64,000 nt of DNA from Notolepis coatsorum. Its lineage: Eukaryota; Chordata; Actinopteri; Aulopiformes; Paralepididae. The notes beneath the pieces were generated by a model. That model worked only from the letters and a program-made list of their open reading frames with translations. It did not search any database and was not told the DNA's origin. Below are positions 1 through 10,585 of this stretch, piece after piece. The stretch lies in assembly GCA_963971535.1 (NCBI GenBank), contig OZ020589.1:68735239-68799238 (forward strand). Direction: 5' to 3'. The stretch's first letter is position 1, and each line of letters starts with the position of its first letter. The translations under genes and the position numbers were made by a program.

Positions 1-279
1 GCTATTCAGAGACATTTCGGGTTAGCTACATAATGTTCTCAACTGACCATCAGAGTGATACATAAAGCACAATGATATACAGGGTCTGCAAGTTCAAGGA
101 TATACAAAGCAACATCTCCTCCACACTGGAGGCCACTGTCAGTGAAAGCAGATACTGAACAATGTTAACTGTTGGCGCTCTTCCTAGGGAGACCAGGCAT
201 CTGAAAGCCTCTCACAACTAGCATTATGTGCATGACCCAGGCTACCAAATATAACAAACAAATTTGCAATAGCTGCAAC

Positions 280-600
280 TAGGGATGTCCGATATTATCG
301 GCCTACCGATATTGGCATTCAAATGTGATATCGGAAATAACCTTTATTTACCCAGGCAAGCAAGTAAGAACAAATTCAGATTTTATTTTGTCAAAAGTAT
401 GCATAATGTTGTGTTAATTCCACAACAAGAGATATGTAATGTTAATTACCTGAAATTATTCCGTTTTGGGGGGGGGGGGGGGGGGGGGGACACACACCCT
501 GCATATATCGGTATCGGTTGATATCGGTTGCTATCGGTATCGGAAATTAAGAGTTGGACAATATCGGTATCGGTAAAAAAGCCAATATCGAACATCCCTA
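280..600. mobile_element. Non-autonomous hAT element (321 bp) with 8-bp TSD
   Basis: The element begins TAGGGATGTCCGATATT and ends AATATCGAACATCCCTA, so its termini are inverted repeats. It is flanked on both sides by the same 8 bp, GCTGCAAC (272-279 and 601-608), the duplication size of hAT transposases. The interior is rich in ATCGGTATCGG words and holds a 22-G run. It has no transposase frame, so it would depend on an enzyme supplied elsewhere. Confidence 0.9.
468..489 (+). repeat. 22-bp poly-G run
   Basis: An uninterrupted run of 22 G lies inside the hAT element at 280-600. Apparent glycine- or proline-rich reading frames crossing it are artefacts of the homopolymer. Confidence 0.95.
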
Positions 601-608
601 GCTGCAAC

Positions 609-1672
609 CTTTTTATGATACGCCACTCCCATTTGCCACACCCTCTTTTAGCCATGTGCTTGATTGAAGGATAAAAAAAGACACACACACATATCCATGC
701 CCAATGGCTGCTAGAGGGTGGGGACGTTTTTGTGGACCAACAGACCACAAACTGACCAACCAACTGACAGAATGACCTATAGAGCTGCTGGTTGCAGCTA
801 AAAACCAGGAGCTTCCACCTGTAGCCTAGCTGTGAAATGGTCTATTCTAGTGGTTGTTATTTCACCAGTTTGGTTAGAATTACTTTCTCTATTCTAGGTT
901 GTGGTCAAATATACAGCCCATCTCTAATTTGAACACTTCTCTGAATTCCTCATGGACACACATAGTTTAACAGGACAATGCATTGCTTATATAGCATTAT
1001 AGATGATTGGTGCAAAGTCCTTTGATATAAAACCCATTTCCAGCATGCCTGACTATGTGAGGGCCCCTGTCAACATGGCAACCATTCAGAGTATGAGATC
1101 TGGTTTCAGTTATCTGTCCGTGACCATGCTGCATGTGGAGTATGTTTGTCAGGAAGCCAGATAGAGATTAAGCTTAGTGGGTACAATTGTAATCTTGATT
1201 CTGCAGCTACATTATAAACACTGTTTGGGAGTCATCTGCAGAGGGGAGACAAGCTACGCCCCCATGCTGCTGTTTACATCTGAAATGCATGCAGAGACAT
1301 GCTGTTTTTATTTCCATGTTTGGAAGCGAGCCAAAACAAAATGTACTGGGTTGATACAGGTAATAATAACAACAACAGGCAGTAGCTTGAATAGATTTCA
1401 TGGATGCTAAGGTCACGACATTTTGGGACCATCCAAACCTTCACGTTTTCATGCGGAATACCTTTCAGCCTGCCTGTCTACTGGGTCATGTCATATGATT
1501 AACCTCAACTAAGTCACACAGTATGGCCATATTGTATCAGGCAATGTCTCAAGAATTAGGACATCTAATGTCTATTTTGTTGTTCATTCATCTTCAGTGC
1601 AATATGGATTTCATGTGAAAAGATGCACATCTTTAATAAACTAAAATATGCCATAGCCTATGATTTTCAGCA
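609..1672. other. No recognised feature
   Basis: Apparently unique sequence with a short CA run near 683. Short overlapping frames on both strands at 1177-1416 have no recognisable motif. This could be 5' flank or promoter of the candidate exon that follows, but nothing shows that directly. Confidence 0.4.
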
Positions 1673-1748
1673 ATGGATATTTTATTCTCTTTGCTCCACC
1701 AGTCCAACCTGTGTGTTGGTGTCTTGTTTCTAGCGGTCTGCTTCACAG
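1673..1748 (+). CDS. Candidate first coding exon with signal peptide
   Basis: An ATG in a good context (G at -3, G at +4) opens a 25-codon frame whose product looks like a secretory signal peptide. It has a short polar start, a hydrophobic core CVGVLFLAVCF and a small-residue end. The frame runs to ACAG/GTAAAAAC, a strong splice-donor match, leaving a phase-1 intron. A short first exon of this shape is common in secreted and immunoglobulin-type receptor genes of fish. I do not recognise the protein and saw no convincing second exon downstream. A chance signal-like frame cannot be excluded. Confidence 0.3.
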
Positions 1749-1795
1749 GTAAAAACAAAGACGCTGTCTCTCGCGCATATGCATGCATGTGGTGT

Positions 1796-1888
1796 GTAAA
1801 TGGTGTATTTATATAGCGCTTTTATCCAAAGCGCTTTACAATTTGTTGTGTAGACGACTGCTCTACCTCCTGAGGCACTGTCGCCCCC
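1796..1888 (-). mobile_element. Truncated tRNA-derived SINE
   Basis: Matches both ends of the complete SINE at 62851-63114: the tail block TATATAGCGCTTTTATCC followed by AAGCGCTTTAC, and the tRNA-like head block CTGCTCTACCTCCTGAG. The middle, including the B-box region, is deleted. Read on the minus strand, the head retains an A-box-like CTCAGGAGGTAGAGC. Confidence 0.75.
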
Positions 1889-1984
1889 TGTGTATGAGTG
1901 AGTGTGTGGTTACGTGACAAGTTTTTCTTGTGTGAATATATATATATACACACACACACTAGTGCATGCCCATTTGGACTGATC

Positions 1985-2395
1985 AAGTTCAAGTTTCAAG
2001 TTTCTTTATTAGTTGTCATACAAAAATACAGAATACTTTTATATGAAATGCTTTTTTCTGTTTTGCTCCCGAGAGTGTGCTAGATAAAAATAGATAAGTA
2101 TAAAATAGAAAGTCAAAAGTACGTAATCAAAGTGTAAACAAAAGTGTTCATCAATATACATATATACAATATACAATACAGAGAGTAGAAAAATTTGTAA
2201 CTGAGTTACAATACAATACAGTATACAGTACAATGCAGAAATGGGATGAGGTACAACTTAGGGTAAGGTGCAATGAGGTATGGATTGTAGTGCAAATCTC
2301 TTTACCAATAAATATAAAGTGTGTTAAAGTGTCTAAAGTGGGTGCTACAGTGAGTTGTTTATTTAAAGTGAGTACAGCGAAAGTGTCAACCACGA
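1985..2395 (-). mobile_element. LINE 3' end fragment
   Basis: On the minus strand this ends in a run built on AACTTGAA units preceded by AATAAAGAAACTTG, the tail style of several fish LINEs. Upstream is low-complexity sequence rich in GTATAC and GTGCAA words. No reverse transcriptase frame is present. Confidence 0.45.
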
Positions 2396-2424
2396 ATAGA
2401 TTAGGCCAATCGAATTCTGGATCG

Positions 2425-3869
2425 TTATTTCTTTTATTCGCCATTTCCATTCATAATTCATCCTGCTATGCTGTAGGACTGTGTGGCACTCTGTCTGAGA
2501 CCGCAACGGTCCAATACCGCCGCGTAACGCCTTGCGGCCGCTATTACACTCCCATTTGAAACGATGTGGTTTGTTTTCCTGGCCGAGCTGCAGCGTGCAG
2601 GCAGGGTCTAAACACTCCAGCAAAACAAGTGCTTATAGGGATGGCATCAACGAGGGTCCCCCCCCCCCCCCGTTAATTTTCTTTGGTGAATAACGTTGGA
2701 CACACGATCGCGACCAGTATTTGGAATGGCGATCAGATAATTGGATTATTCTTTTTGCAGTACATCATAGACAAGGTAAGGACTATATTTATCAATCTTG
2801 CGTTGATCCAATCATTTTTTGAAACATAATACTGATAATCTAGCGTTGATTTCAGGATGATTATTGATCCAGGCGAGGAGTGGCACAATTTATAGTGGAA
2901 TGCAGTAAAGCGCTGTTTGGCGGAGTTCCCTGGGATTACACAGAATCATATTTAATATAGTTTTAGCACTACAAACACCGGCATCTACCCCCAGGCATAA
3001 CAAAAAATATTGTTTGTTTCCGGTTGCCGACCGACCCTGCCGATTTAGGTGCGACCCAATATATTTTATGAGTAAAAAAAATAAAGTTTCATAGAAATCG
3101 TAGTCAAACCTGGGGCGGCTACGTGGCGCAGTGGGCAAGGCGAACGAATGCTGGAGACTAGGCTCGAACAGGATGCCTCCTGTTCGAGCCCCGCTCTCCA
3201 CATTGCTTTCAGTTTAGCTGGTCGTCCACAGTAATACACATTGGCCGTATTACGGGGAGGGAAACTGAAGGGTGGGGATCGGGCGTTGTGGACAGCGACT
3301 CCTACATGTCGGTTGGTGCGCCTGCGCAGTAGAATCAAGAAGTGACGGGGCGGGGCCCCTCCAAAGCCCAGACCCCCGACGCTGAAAGATCGAGCCGCGC
3401 AGGTGAAAAGATGCGACGGCTGTTACCTCGAGTATCGGAGGGGACTCGTGCTATGTATGACTTAGTCCACATTGCAGCCGGCTTGTGGGAGGCAAGAAAC
3501 AACATTCGAAGACAGGGGAGGGTTGAATTGGACGATATGAAAAATTGGGATGGGAGAAAAATAGAAAATGGGAGAAAAAGTGGATAAAAAAATAAATCTT
3601 AGTCAAACCTTTAGTATTATGGATATTAAACATGCTGGCAGAGTACATGCATCCATGTTGCTGTGAACATTTTAATTAAATAAAGAAATTCCCTATCCAT
3701 AGTCGCCGTGGGAAAGAATAAAATAAAAAAATAAAATAAATTCCCTACCTACTCATGCCTTAACTGACAACCAACAGGAAACAAACAATATTTTTTTATG
3801 CCCCATTGCATTACAGCGCTGGCACAAATGGCCATACGCCCACAGCGACCTCTGGCGTCCAATGTGTTA
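2425..3869. repeat. TTAA-type repeat family X, copy interrupted by a SINE
   Basis: 2425-2580 and 2700-2780 are recognisably similar to 19722-19860 and 20000-20065, in the same order. Shared words include TTTATTCGC near the start and AATTGGA..ATTCTTTTTG later. The copy appears to end at 3869 with CCAATGTGTTAA, like the family end near 36556 (TCAATGTGTTAA). This suggests a TTAA-targeting DNA transposon. A complete SINE (3112-3599) sits inside. The left end is not defined. Confidence 0.45.
3112..3599 (+). mobile_element. Full-length ~490-bp tRNA-derived SINE with 11-bp TSD
   Basis: The 5' head carries an A-box-like TGGCGCAGTGGGC and a B-box-like TGTTCGAGCCCC, as expected of an internal RNA polymerase III promoter. 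A long body follows, with GTGGACAGCGACTCCTAC and GTGAAAAGATGCGAC blocks, then an A-rich end. Both flanks carry TAGTCAAACCT (3101-3111 and 3600-3610), a clean target duplication. A sister copy lies at 11368-11835. The body is longer than in most tRNA SINEs. Confidence 0.85.
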
Positions 3870-3871
3870 AG

Positions 3872-3962
3872 GTACATTTTGAACAGACACAAAATGTGCG
3901 CTTAATATGTGATTAATCACAGTTAACTATGGACAATCATGCGATTAATCGCAATTAAATAT
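3872..3962. mobile_element. hAT-type terminal fragment
   Basis: Contains the stacked GATTAATCGC / GATTAATCAC words found near the ends of a common fish hAT group. No partner terminus or TSD was found. Confidence 0.35.
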
Positions 3963-4179
3963 TTGAACCAATATATATTGTTATACCCATTTTGATATTT
4001 GGTGAAATTCTCTTTACATCCTACCAATTAATCAAATGTTCTGGAAAATTTTTCTTCGTGACTCTCTCAGATTCCGCAATCAGCCATTCCACTTCAATTA
4101 GAGCCAGCATTAGTCCTGATACAAACATGGACACCATCAGCAAACCCTGCGAAAAAAGTAACCATAGGAAAATATGATT

Positions 4180-4860
4180 GCATTACATCAACTGAGCTTT
4201 ACAAAACTGTCATGGAATGTAACAAAAAATGGACAAACTAAAACTAGATCTGGCTGGAAATCGCTACATCCAGGACTGTTGTTTTCTGGTCATTTCCGAG
4301 ACCTGGCTTCACCCCCTAATCCCTGACGCTGCGGTGCAGCTAACAGGCCGCACGCTGCTATGTTGGGACAGAAACAAAGACTCCGGTAAGAGCAGGGGAG
4401 GTGGTCTCTGTGTTTATGTACATAACGCCTGGTCTAACAACAGCACTATTACAGACAGTCACTGTTCCCCCGACCTAGAGTTTACGTCAGTGAAATGTCT
4501 ACCTTTTTTTCTGCCGAGAGAGCCAACGGTAGTAATTATCAAGGCTGTTTACATACCACCAGATGCTAATGTTAGCACAGCCCTCTCCCTACTGCTAAAC
4601 ACAATAAACAAACAACAGCATGCCCATCCCAATGGCACCCACATTATTGCTGGAGATTTTAATAAAGCCTATCTGAAAACTGTACTGCCAATATGTAAAA
4701 TGTCCAACTAGAGGAGGAAACGCTTTGGCCATGTATACTCCAACAGCAAAGAGGTATACAGAGCCATCCCCCTCCCCCACCTAGGAGAGTCAGACCACTT
4801 CTCCTTGCTGCTCACCCCTGCCTACACCCCCCTCAGAGCAAGAACAAAAGCAGTGACTAA
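4180..4860 (+). pseudogene. L2 LINE endonuclease region, 5' part of a split element
   Basis: The frame at 4229-4711 encodes an apurinic-like endonuclease domain: SETWLHP near the start, SRGGGLCVYV in the middle, VYIPPDA, and AGDFN near the end. A frameshift follows. The SDHF motif that closes the domain is read at about 4787-4800. The frame is broken at 4860, where a 3.05-kb block of three transposons begins, and resumes at 7912. Codons on each side join as VTK/TVTTW. Not functional. Confidence 0.85.
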
Positions 4861-6051
4861 GGCTGAGGTTACACCTTTCGTATCATCTTCGTATTGTTTT
4901 CTTATACGCATCGCCGCGTATCGCCGCGACGTCATGCGCCTCGAGTCACACTTTCGTTTTTTTTTCGTTTTTGTCACCAGAGCACACTGATGTAGTACAC
5001 TGCCAAAGCAGTAGGTGGCAGTAGGTGGCAAACATGAAGGCAATTTCAACCAATCAGAACGAATGTGCCAATACACTTCCTGGAAGCTCCAGCAAAATGT
5101 CAATAAGGCAGGCGCCTATGCCGCGCCACCATCTTGCTCAATGCAGCAATTCTTTTTTCAGCAAAGCCTAATAAAAGTGCAATAAACAAAACGGATACAT
5201 TCACTGTGTGTTCTGCCTGTCATTTGTTGATGAAACAAAACTAACATCAACACAAGTGACCACCAAGAGCGGATAGTTTAGGCTAAAAAACGATCGGTAG
5301 CATTGTAGCATTGTTAGCTGCATGCTAACGTCAATGGAGTATGCCATTATAACAATATAGCATTGTGGCTAGAAGCTAACGTTAGCTCACGCTACTTAGC
5401 CAGCATCAAAACTGATGATATCGCGAGCTATCAGTAGTTAGATAACATTAGAGACAACGCTGTGTGTATTAAACAAAGGTGAATAGATGACTGGGCCATT
5501 TTGTTTAATGCTTCTTAAGTTGAAAGAGGAACTCTGAGCTAACAGGGTCTGAATCCTGATAGCTCACGTTAGCCAGCTGCTCATGCCATCGGTAATGCTA
5601 GCAGAATGAATGGATGTAAACTTTATTTAACATATTGCATATGGGTACAATACAATACGGCTCAATACAAACAATTGTTAAGGGAATGCAGACTGTTGTA
5701 GCTTGGACTGGGGTCCTTATAACAATAACTTGACAACACATGGTAGCTGAAGCTATTTGGGACACGGAGCTCTGTCCCAAACACACACACACACACACAC
5801 TCTGCTGTCACCGGAAGGGCACGCAGATGGTATCTACTGCGCATGGGCGTTTTCGCAACAACGGCTAGCGTGCTGACTACACGCTGTTTGTCGACTCGTT
5901 TTTTTGCGTATCTCCAAACGCAAACACAATTTCGCGTTTCAGCCGTATCCACAAAAAAACGCCAAAAAACGCGTTTCTGTGTAGATAGGACATCATACGT
6001 CGTCAAAAACGTATAAAAAAACGCCAGGAATACACTAGTCTAACCATAGCC
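4861..6051 (-). mobile_element. Harbinger-like element, copy A (1.19 kb)
   Basis: Termini are GGCTGAGGTTACACC and, inverted, GGCTATGGTTAGACTAG. TAA flanks both sides (4858-4860 and 6052-6054). It is the reverse-orientation sister of copies at 15301, 16540, 26099, 46629 and 59192. It contains the shared CR1/Jockey LINE tail at about 5600-5735. No transposase frame. The 3-bp TSD fits PIF/Harbinger, so that assignment is provisional. Confidence 0.8.
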
Positions 6052-6054
6052 TAA

Positions 6055-6986
6055 GGGGGCTTTCTCACTCAACATCGGGGTCGAATCAGCTCCGTGCCGT
6101 CCTCATTCCGAGTTCCGTGCCGAACTCCCCCCCCCCCCCCCTCCTCTCCCCCCTCTAGTTTGTGTACACACTTCAGTCTTGGTGCGCTCTGGGTTGTTTA
6201 CGGTTTGCGTTTTGAGCTTGTAAGCTTGCCGTAGTCGATGATGTCACGCTCGAAATGTAAACACAGGAAGTGTTAACACGGAGACTGGAGAATGGATGCT
6301 GATATAAAGAAACAAATAACTAATAAATATGAAGTTATATTTGAACCTCTGTTGTCAAGCCTTGTCAATATAACCCACCCCATTTTATCACAAATGGATG
6401 GTGTTGTAGAGTCCGCTTTTGAGCGTTTTAACGATAGCGCTAAGCTAACGGCTAAACGCTAGTTAGCTTAGCCTTTACTAGTAACATTGCTGCATCGATT
6501 ATATGCATTATATTGAATGTCATTGATCTACTGGTCGATCACGGCCGACTGGTTGGGCACCACTGGTCTAATAGAAATAAATGCATTCGAACAAGAAAGT
6601 ATAGTATACAGCAATGGCTAACGGCTAACGCTAGTTAGCTAGCCTGTTCAGAAGCTAACATTATCCCATTGCTTGTGGCAATTATATTGCATGTCATTGA
6701 TCTACTGGTCGACCACGGCCGACTGGTTGGGCACCACTGGTCTAATAGAAATAAATGCATTCGAACAATGTATAGACATAGCAATGGCAAACAAAATTGC
6801 CAGGCCTAACCGCCCCCACTAGTGCGCACCTGAGACCACCTATTTCATCGGTCCAGGTTCAGCGCCCCCGGGGACGAATCAGCGGGGGGCGGGGACGGGG
6901 GACAGCGTTCTCACTCAGACAGACACACCCTTTTCCGATGCGAGCCGGGTCTGACTCGACACAGAGCAGTGAGTGAGAAAGGGTCA
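6055..6986. mobile_element. GGGGGC-family inverted-repeat element, copy 1
   Basis: Starts GGGGGCTTTCTCACTCA and ends with the diverged inverse TGAGTGAGAAAGGGTCA. TAA is present on both sides (6052-6054 and 6987-6989). A 174-bp internal stretch beginning CATTGATCTACTGGTCG at 6521 is duplicated in tandem at 6695. Non-coding. Probably another 3-bp-TSD, Harbinger-like family. Confidence 0.75.
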
Positions 6987-6989
6987 TAA

Positions 6990-7911
6990 GGGGGCTTTCT
7001 CACTGCCATTCGGGGTCGAATCAGCTCCGCTCCGTCCTCGCTCCGTCCTTGGGTGCGAACTTCCCCCCTCCCTCTCCCCCCTCTAGTTTGCGTACACACT
7101 GCAGTCTTGGTGCGCTCCGGGTTTTGTTTACGGTTTGCGTTTTGAGTGTGTAAGCTGCCGTAGGCGATGATGTCACGCTCTAACGTCAACACAGGAAGAG
7201 TTTGAACACACGGTGGTGGAAATTGGATGCTGATATAAAGAAACAAATAACCAATAAATATGAAGTTATATTTGAACCGCTGTTGTCAAGCCTCGTCAAT
7301 ATAACCCACCCCCTTTTCTCACGAATGGAACTGGTGTCGTGGAGTCCGCTTTGAGCGTTTTCCAGGGTTAACGCTAAGCTAACGCTTAGCCTGTTTATTA
7401 CTAGTTAGCAGCTAACATTGCGCATGTCATTGATCTACCGGTCGATCACGACCGACTGGTTGGGCACCACTGGTCTATAGAAATAAATGCATTCGAACAA
7501 GAAACCAATGTATAGTAGACATAGCAATGGCAGGCCTAATGCGAGCCAGGGAAGTCTTGTGCTTGTAACGTGGCTTCATCCACTGAGCCGTGAGGCTCAA
7601 CATGCTTGTTTGGTTGAGGTCTGAACTCGCCAAATTGCCCATAAATATAGTTTTTGTGGGTATTGTCCAGTTGTTGCTGTATGTTTTTATCTGCCCAAAA
7701 TTCAAGCAAGCATGAAAGCATTACAGTAAGCTACCACGCCCCCACTGGCGCCCACCCGAAACCACCTATTCCAGCGGTCCAGGTTTTGAGCGAATCAGCG
7801 TCCCCGGTGACGGGGGGGGGGGGGGGGGAGCTTTCTCAGTAGGACGATCACACCATATTTTGGTGCGATCGGGCTGTGATTCGACCCCGAATGGTTAGTG
7901 AGAAAGCCCCC
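6990..7911. mobile_element. GGGGGC-family inverted-repeat element, copy 2
   Basis: Ends are well preserved: GGGGGCTTTCTCACT then CATTCGGGGTCGAATC at the left, with their inverse at 7875-7911. The interior is closely similar to copy 1 but has only one copy of the CATTGATCTACC block. TAA at 6987-6989 separates it from copy 1, and AAA at 7912-7914 on the right is probably a mutated TAA. A 5'-shared interior fragment is also present at about 25440-25700. Confidence 0.8.
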
Positions 7912-8468
7912 AAAGACTGTTACAACCTGGCCTGAGGACGCACTCCCCCAGCTACAGGACTGCTTTGCACACACTGCCTGGGATGTTTTTGAAGACCAGG
8001 ACCTGTCCACAGACACACAGAGTCGGTACTATCCTACATAAAGTATTGTATCTGCAATGTCACTGTGGAAAAAATAATCCGGGTCTTCCCAAACCAGAAA
8101 CCCTGGATGACAAGCCAGGTCCGCATGCTCCTCAAGGCTCGCGACTCCGCCTCCAGGTCAGATGACGGAGGTCAGTCAGTGCTGCTCGAGCTGACCTGAA
8201 GAGAGGAATCACGGAAGCTAAGACGGACTACAAAGAGAGAATTGAGGACCACCTCTCAAGCAACAACCCACGACAGATGTGGCAGGGCATACAGAACATC
8301 ACCAACTACAGAGGCTGTGATGCAACAACCGGGGACTGGGATGTGTCGCTGGCAGAGGAGCTGAACGGCTTCTTTGCTTGCTTCAAGACACCACAACCAG
8401 TCACAGCCGCAACCCCTCGCCACCCACCAGCCCCCAGCACTCCCACACTGCATCTACTACTGATCTAT
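7912..8468 (+). pseudogene. L2 LINE, 3' continuation of the split element
   Basis: Continues the L2 of 4180-4860. Readable pieces include LQDCFAHTAWDVF directly after the junction, then ADLKRGITEAK and YKERIEDHL, and NPRQMWQGIQNITNY with LAEELNGFFACF, the linker between endonuclease and reverse transcriptase in L2 elements. Stops near 8036 and 8073 and later frameshifts inactivate it. The element breaks off before the polymerase motifs. Confidence 0.8.
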
Positions 8469-8470
8469 TG

Positions 8471-8640
8471 AAGGTTCCCAACCACAGCCTAAAGAAAATC
8501 GGGGACGCAGCCAACGCAAACTATGCACCAAAGCTATGGAACACCCTACCTATGGACATTAGGGAAGCTAGATCTCTTAAAAAAAATAAAAGCTAAAAAC
8601 GTACATCTTCTAGCCTTTTAATACACTCCACTGCCGACTA
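8471..8640 (+). pseudogene. LINE reverse transcriptase C-terminal fragment
   Basis: A short frame with APKLWNTLPMDIREARSL, the conserved segment near the C terminus of CR1/L2-type polymerases. It is joined abruptly to the L2 piece before it, so it comes from another element or a large internal deletion. A 3' UTR-like stretch with TTTTACTCTGTCCATTC follows. Confidence 0.6.
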
Positions 8641-8819
8641 GATTGCACTATTTTACTCTGTCCATTCTATTTGACTCTTTTATTACTTTTTATTCAGGTT
8701 CTAAACGGTGTAATGGTAATTGTTATATGTTACATCATTTGTACAGCCTATTGGACATGTTTCATAGCTAAAATACATATTCTCTTACAGACTAGTTTAA
8801 TATGTCAACTAGTATAAAC

Positions 8820-9227
8820 GCTCATTGTCACTATAGGGCGACAGTCTGGCTGATGCTCTTAAAACAACCTCAAGGGCCAGGACAGTAGACATTTTCAAGT
8901 AAATCACATCTTGTTCTTTTTTTTCTTTTATCTTGACTGCAGCCTTGTCTCAGGGACAACAAACCTTTAGACTTATCTTAGATTTATTCTCTCTTCTATG
9001 TTAAATCTATGTTTTATCTTAATGTGCGTCATGTCATGTTCAGTGATGTATTTAATTGTACGTCTGACCAAGGTTCGGTCTCATTTCCTGGTCAGACACT
9101 TGTGTACACTTGGTCTCTGATTAGTAACTGAGCACTTTTGCTGTGATCAGAGAATAAATCCATGTTAATTTTTTACACCTCGACTCAATCAGAATTACTC
9201 AGCTCATCGTTTCTTCTTTCCACAACA
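8820..9227 (+). mobile_element. Possible LTR end with leader remnant
   Basis: The 3' part resembles the R-U5 end of an LTR: AATAAA at about 9153, a T-rich stretch, and a terminus CCACAACA at 9227. What follows (GGTCAGGTATTGAACTG) could be a decayed primer-binding region, and AGAACTGCGCCCTGAGAG further on resembles a retroelement leader. No matching second LTR or coding frame was found and the 5' limit is unknown. Confidence 0.3.
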
Positions 9228-9230
9228 ATG

Positions 9231-9412
9231 GTCAGGTATTGAACTGTGTGGGTATCAAGCAGGAAGAAAGACTGTCAGGTTTTAAACTGTGTGGGGGACC
9301 CAGGCCTAGAACTGCGCCCTGAGAGGGAGGTTCGAAGGGTTAAAGTGGGTATCAAACAGGAAGGAAGACGGTCAGGTTTTAAACTGTGGATATCAAACAG
9401 GGAAGGTAAAGA
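9231..9412 (+). repeat. Degenerate tandem repeat
   Basis: Three imperfect units start GTCAGGTWTTRAACTGTG and contain GGTATCAARCAGG and GGAAGAAAGACTG. The middle unit is longer, with an extra stretch holding CTAGAACTGCGCCC. It directly follows the possible LTR end. Confidence 0.55.
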
Positions 9413-9439
9413 CTGTTTACTGCTAAACAGTAATTCAGA

Positions 9440-9630
9440 ACTATTTTATTGCACTATTGCATCGTTTTTACTCCGTCTATTCTATTTATCTTTTTATTAT
9501 TGTCTATTTTAAAACTGCCATAGAATCAAACCATAGACAAGGTGGCCTATTGGGATGTTAGATCCTAATTTGAGCTGCAATTCTTGTATGAAAGGTGCTA
9601 TATAAATAAAGTTTATTATTATTCCAAAAT
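9440..9630 (+). mobile_element. LINE 3' end
   Basis: Ends TTTGAGCTGCAATTC then GTATGAAAGGTGCTATATAA and AATAAAG(TTATT)n, the standard 3' terminus of an L2-type fish LINE. Related ends occur at 19417-19500 (minus), 31200-31345 and 45700-45825. Confidence 0.65.
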
Positions 9631-9778
9631 CTCAGGGTGGCCTGAATCTGAACCAAACAGATTTACTTTGGCCAGCCCAGTAGTGTTCCCGGGGTGATGT
9701 TGGAAAACTAACACCACCATCGTGTTCATCGTCAAGAAGTACACAGTATGAGCAAATCCACCTGACAAACATGAATGG

Positions 9779-9853
9779 AAGCGGACATGACCGGTTAGCC
9801 TAGGAATTGTCCAACTAACACCTCTCCCGAAGGCTAACCGGTCATGTCCGCTT
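9779..9853. repeat. Perfect 23-bp inverted repeat (hairpin)
   Basis: The arm at 9779-9801 (AAGCGGACATGACCGG..., ending AGCCT) is the exact reverse complement of 9831-9853, with a 29-bp loop. It lies inside an unrecognised 129-codon minus-strand frame (9619-10008). Confidence 0.9.
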
Positions 9854-9859
9854 TCTACT

Positions 9860-10553
9860 GAACGCACAGAGAGGAAACTGGTATCCATCTTCTTGTCTCT
9901 CTCTGGAGAAGACGATAAGCCAAAATGTTGGCGTGTTCTTTTAAGCTGCCGGTGACTTTGGCAGTCTGTGGAAAACCTCTGGTGCACATGTCTAGCGCAT
10001 GACATCAAGATTGAGCTTGCTCCATTTCTGCTGGACCTGTAAACTCACTCTTGCAAATTTTTCTGAAATTGCCTACCCGGCTACCCCACCTTTAAAAATA
10101 ACAAAAAAAGTTATTAACTACAATCACAATGACAATTTTAATTTAGTTGAACTACCACCAAGCTACTGCAAAATGTACTTAACCTACATGAATTACATAA
10201 TAGTGAAACTACTTCCCAACTATGCAGCCCCTTCAAACATGCCTTACAGTTCCCCAAGAAGCATTTTCTTTTGTAATCCGATTACTGCCCGCCTCACCCA
10301 GTAACTGTTATTGAAACAGTTATGTATTTGTAATCACATCAATCAAGTCATGTATAATCTGTTCTCCAACCACCAACACACATGACCTACTTTAACTTTA
10401 CACAACATGGTGACAGTATAGGTTATTAAAAACAGCTGTGAATCACTTGTGTATGTGTGTGTTTTAAATGTTTATAAATTAGGGTAGTTAATGGATGTTC
10501 CGAAAATGTTGCTTTGTGTGCACACATGTTTTATGTGTGCGTGTGTGCGTGCC

Positions 10554-10585
<32 letters not shown>

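Noticed and set aside
446-763. 105-codon frame with a proline run
   Set aside because: It crosses a hAT element and a 22-G homopolymer, with no domain or splice context.
1177-1416. Overlapping frames on both strands
   Set aside because: Openness on both strands without motifs, donor or acceptor context is typical of chance.
3112-3200. Possible tRNA gene
   Set aside because: The tRNA-like head continues into a ~400-bp body shared with a second copy, ends in an A-rich tail and has a TSD, so it is a SINE.
9779-9853. microRNA precursor
   Set aside because: A perfect stem is a weak criterion alone, and there is no conservation or expression evidence here.
9619-10008. 129-codon minus-strand frame
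   Set aside because: It contains a perfect hairpin and has no recognisable domain. It is probably chance.
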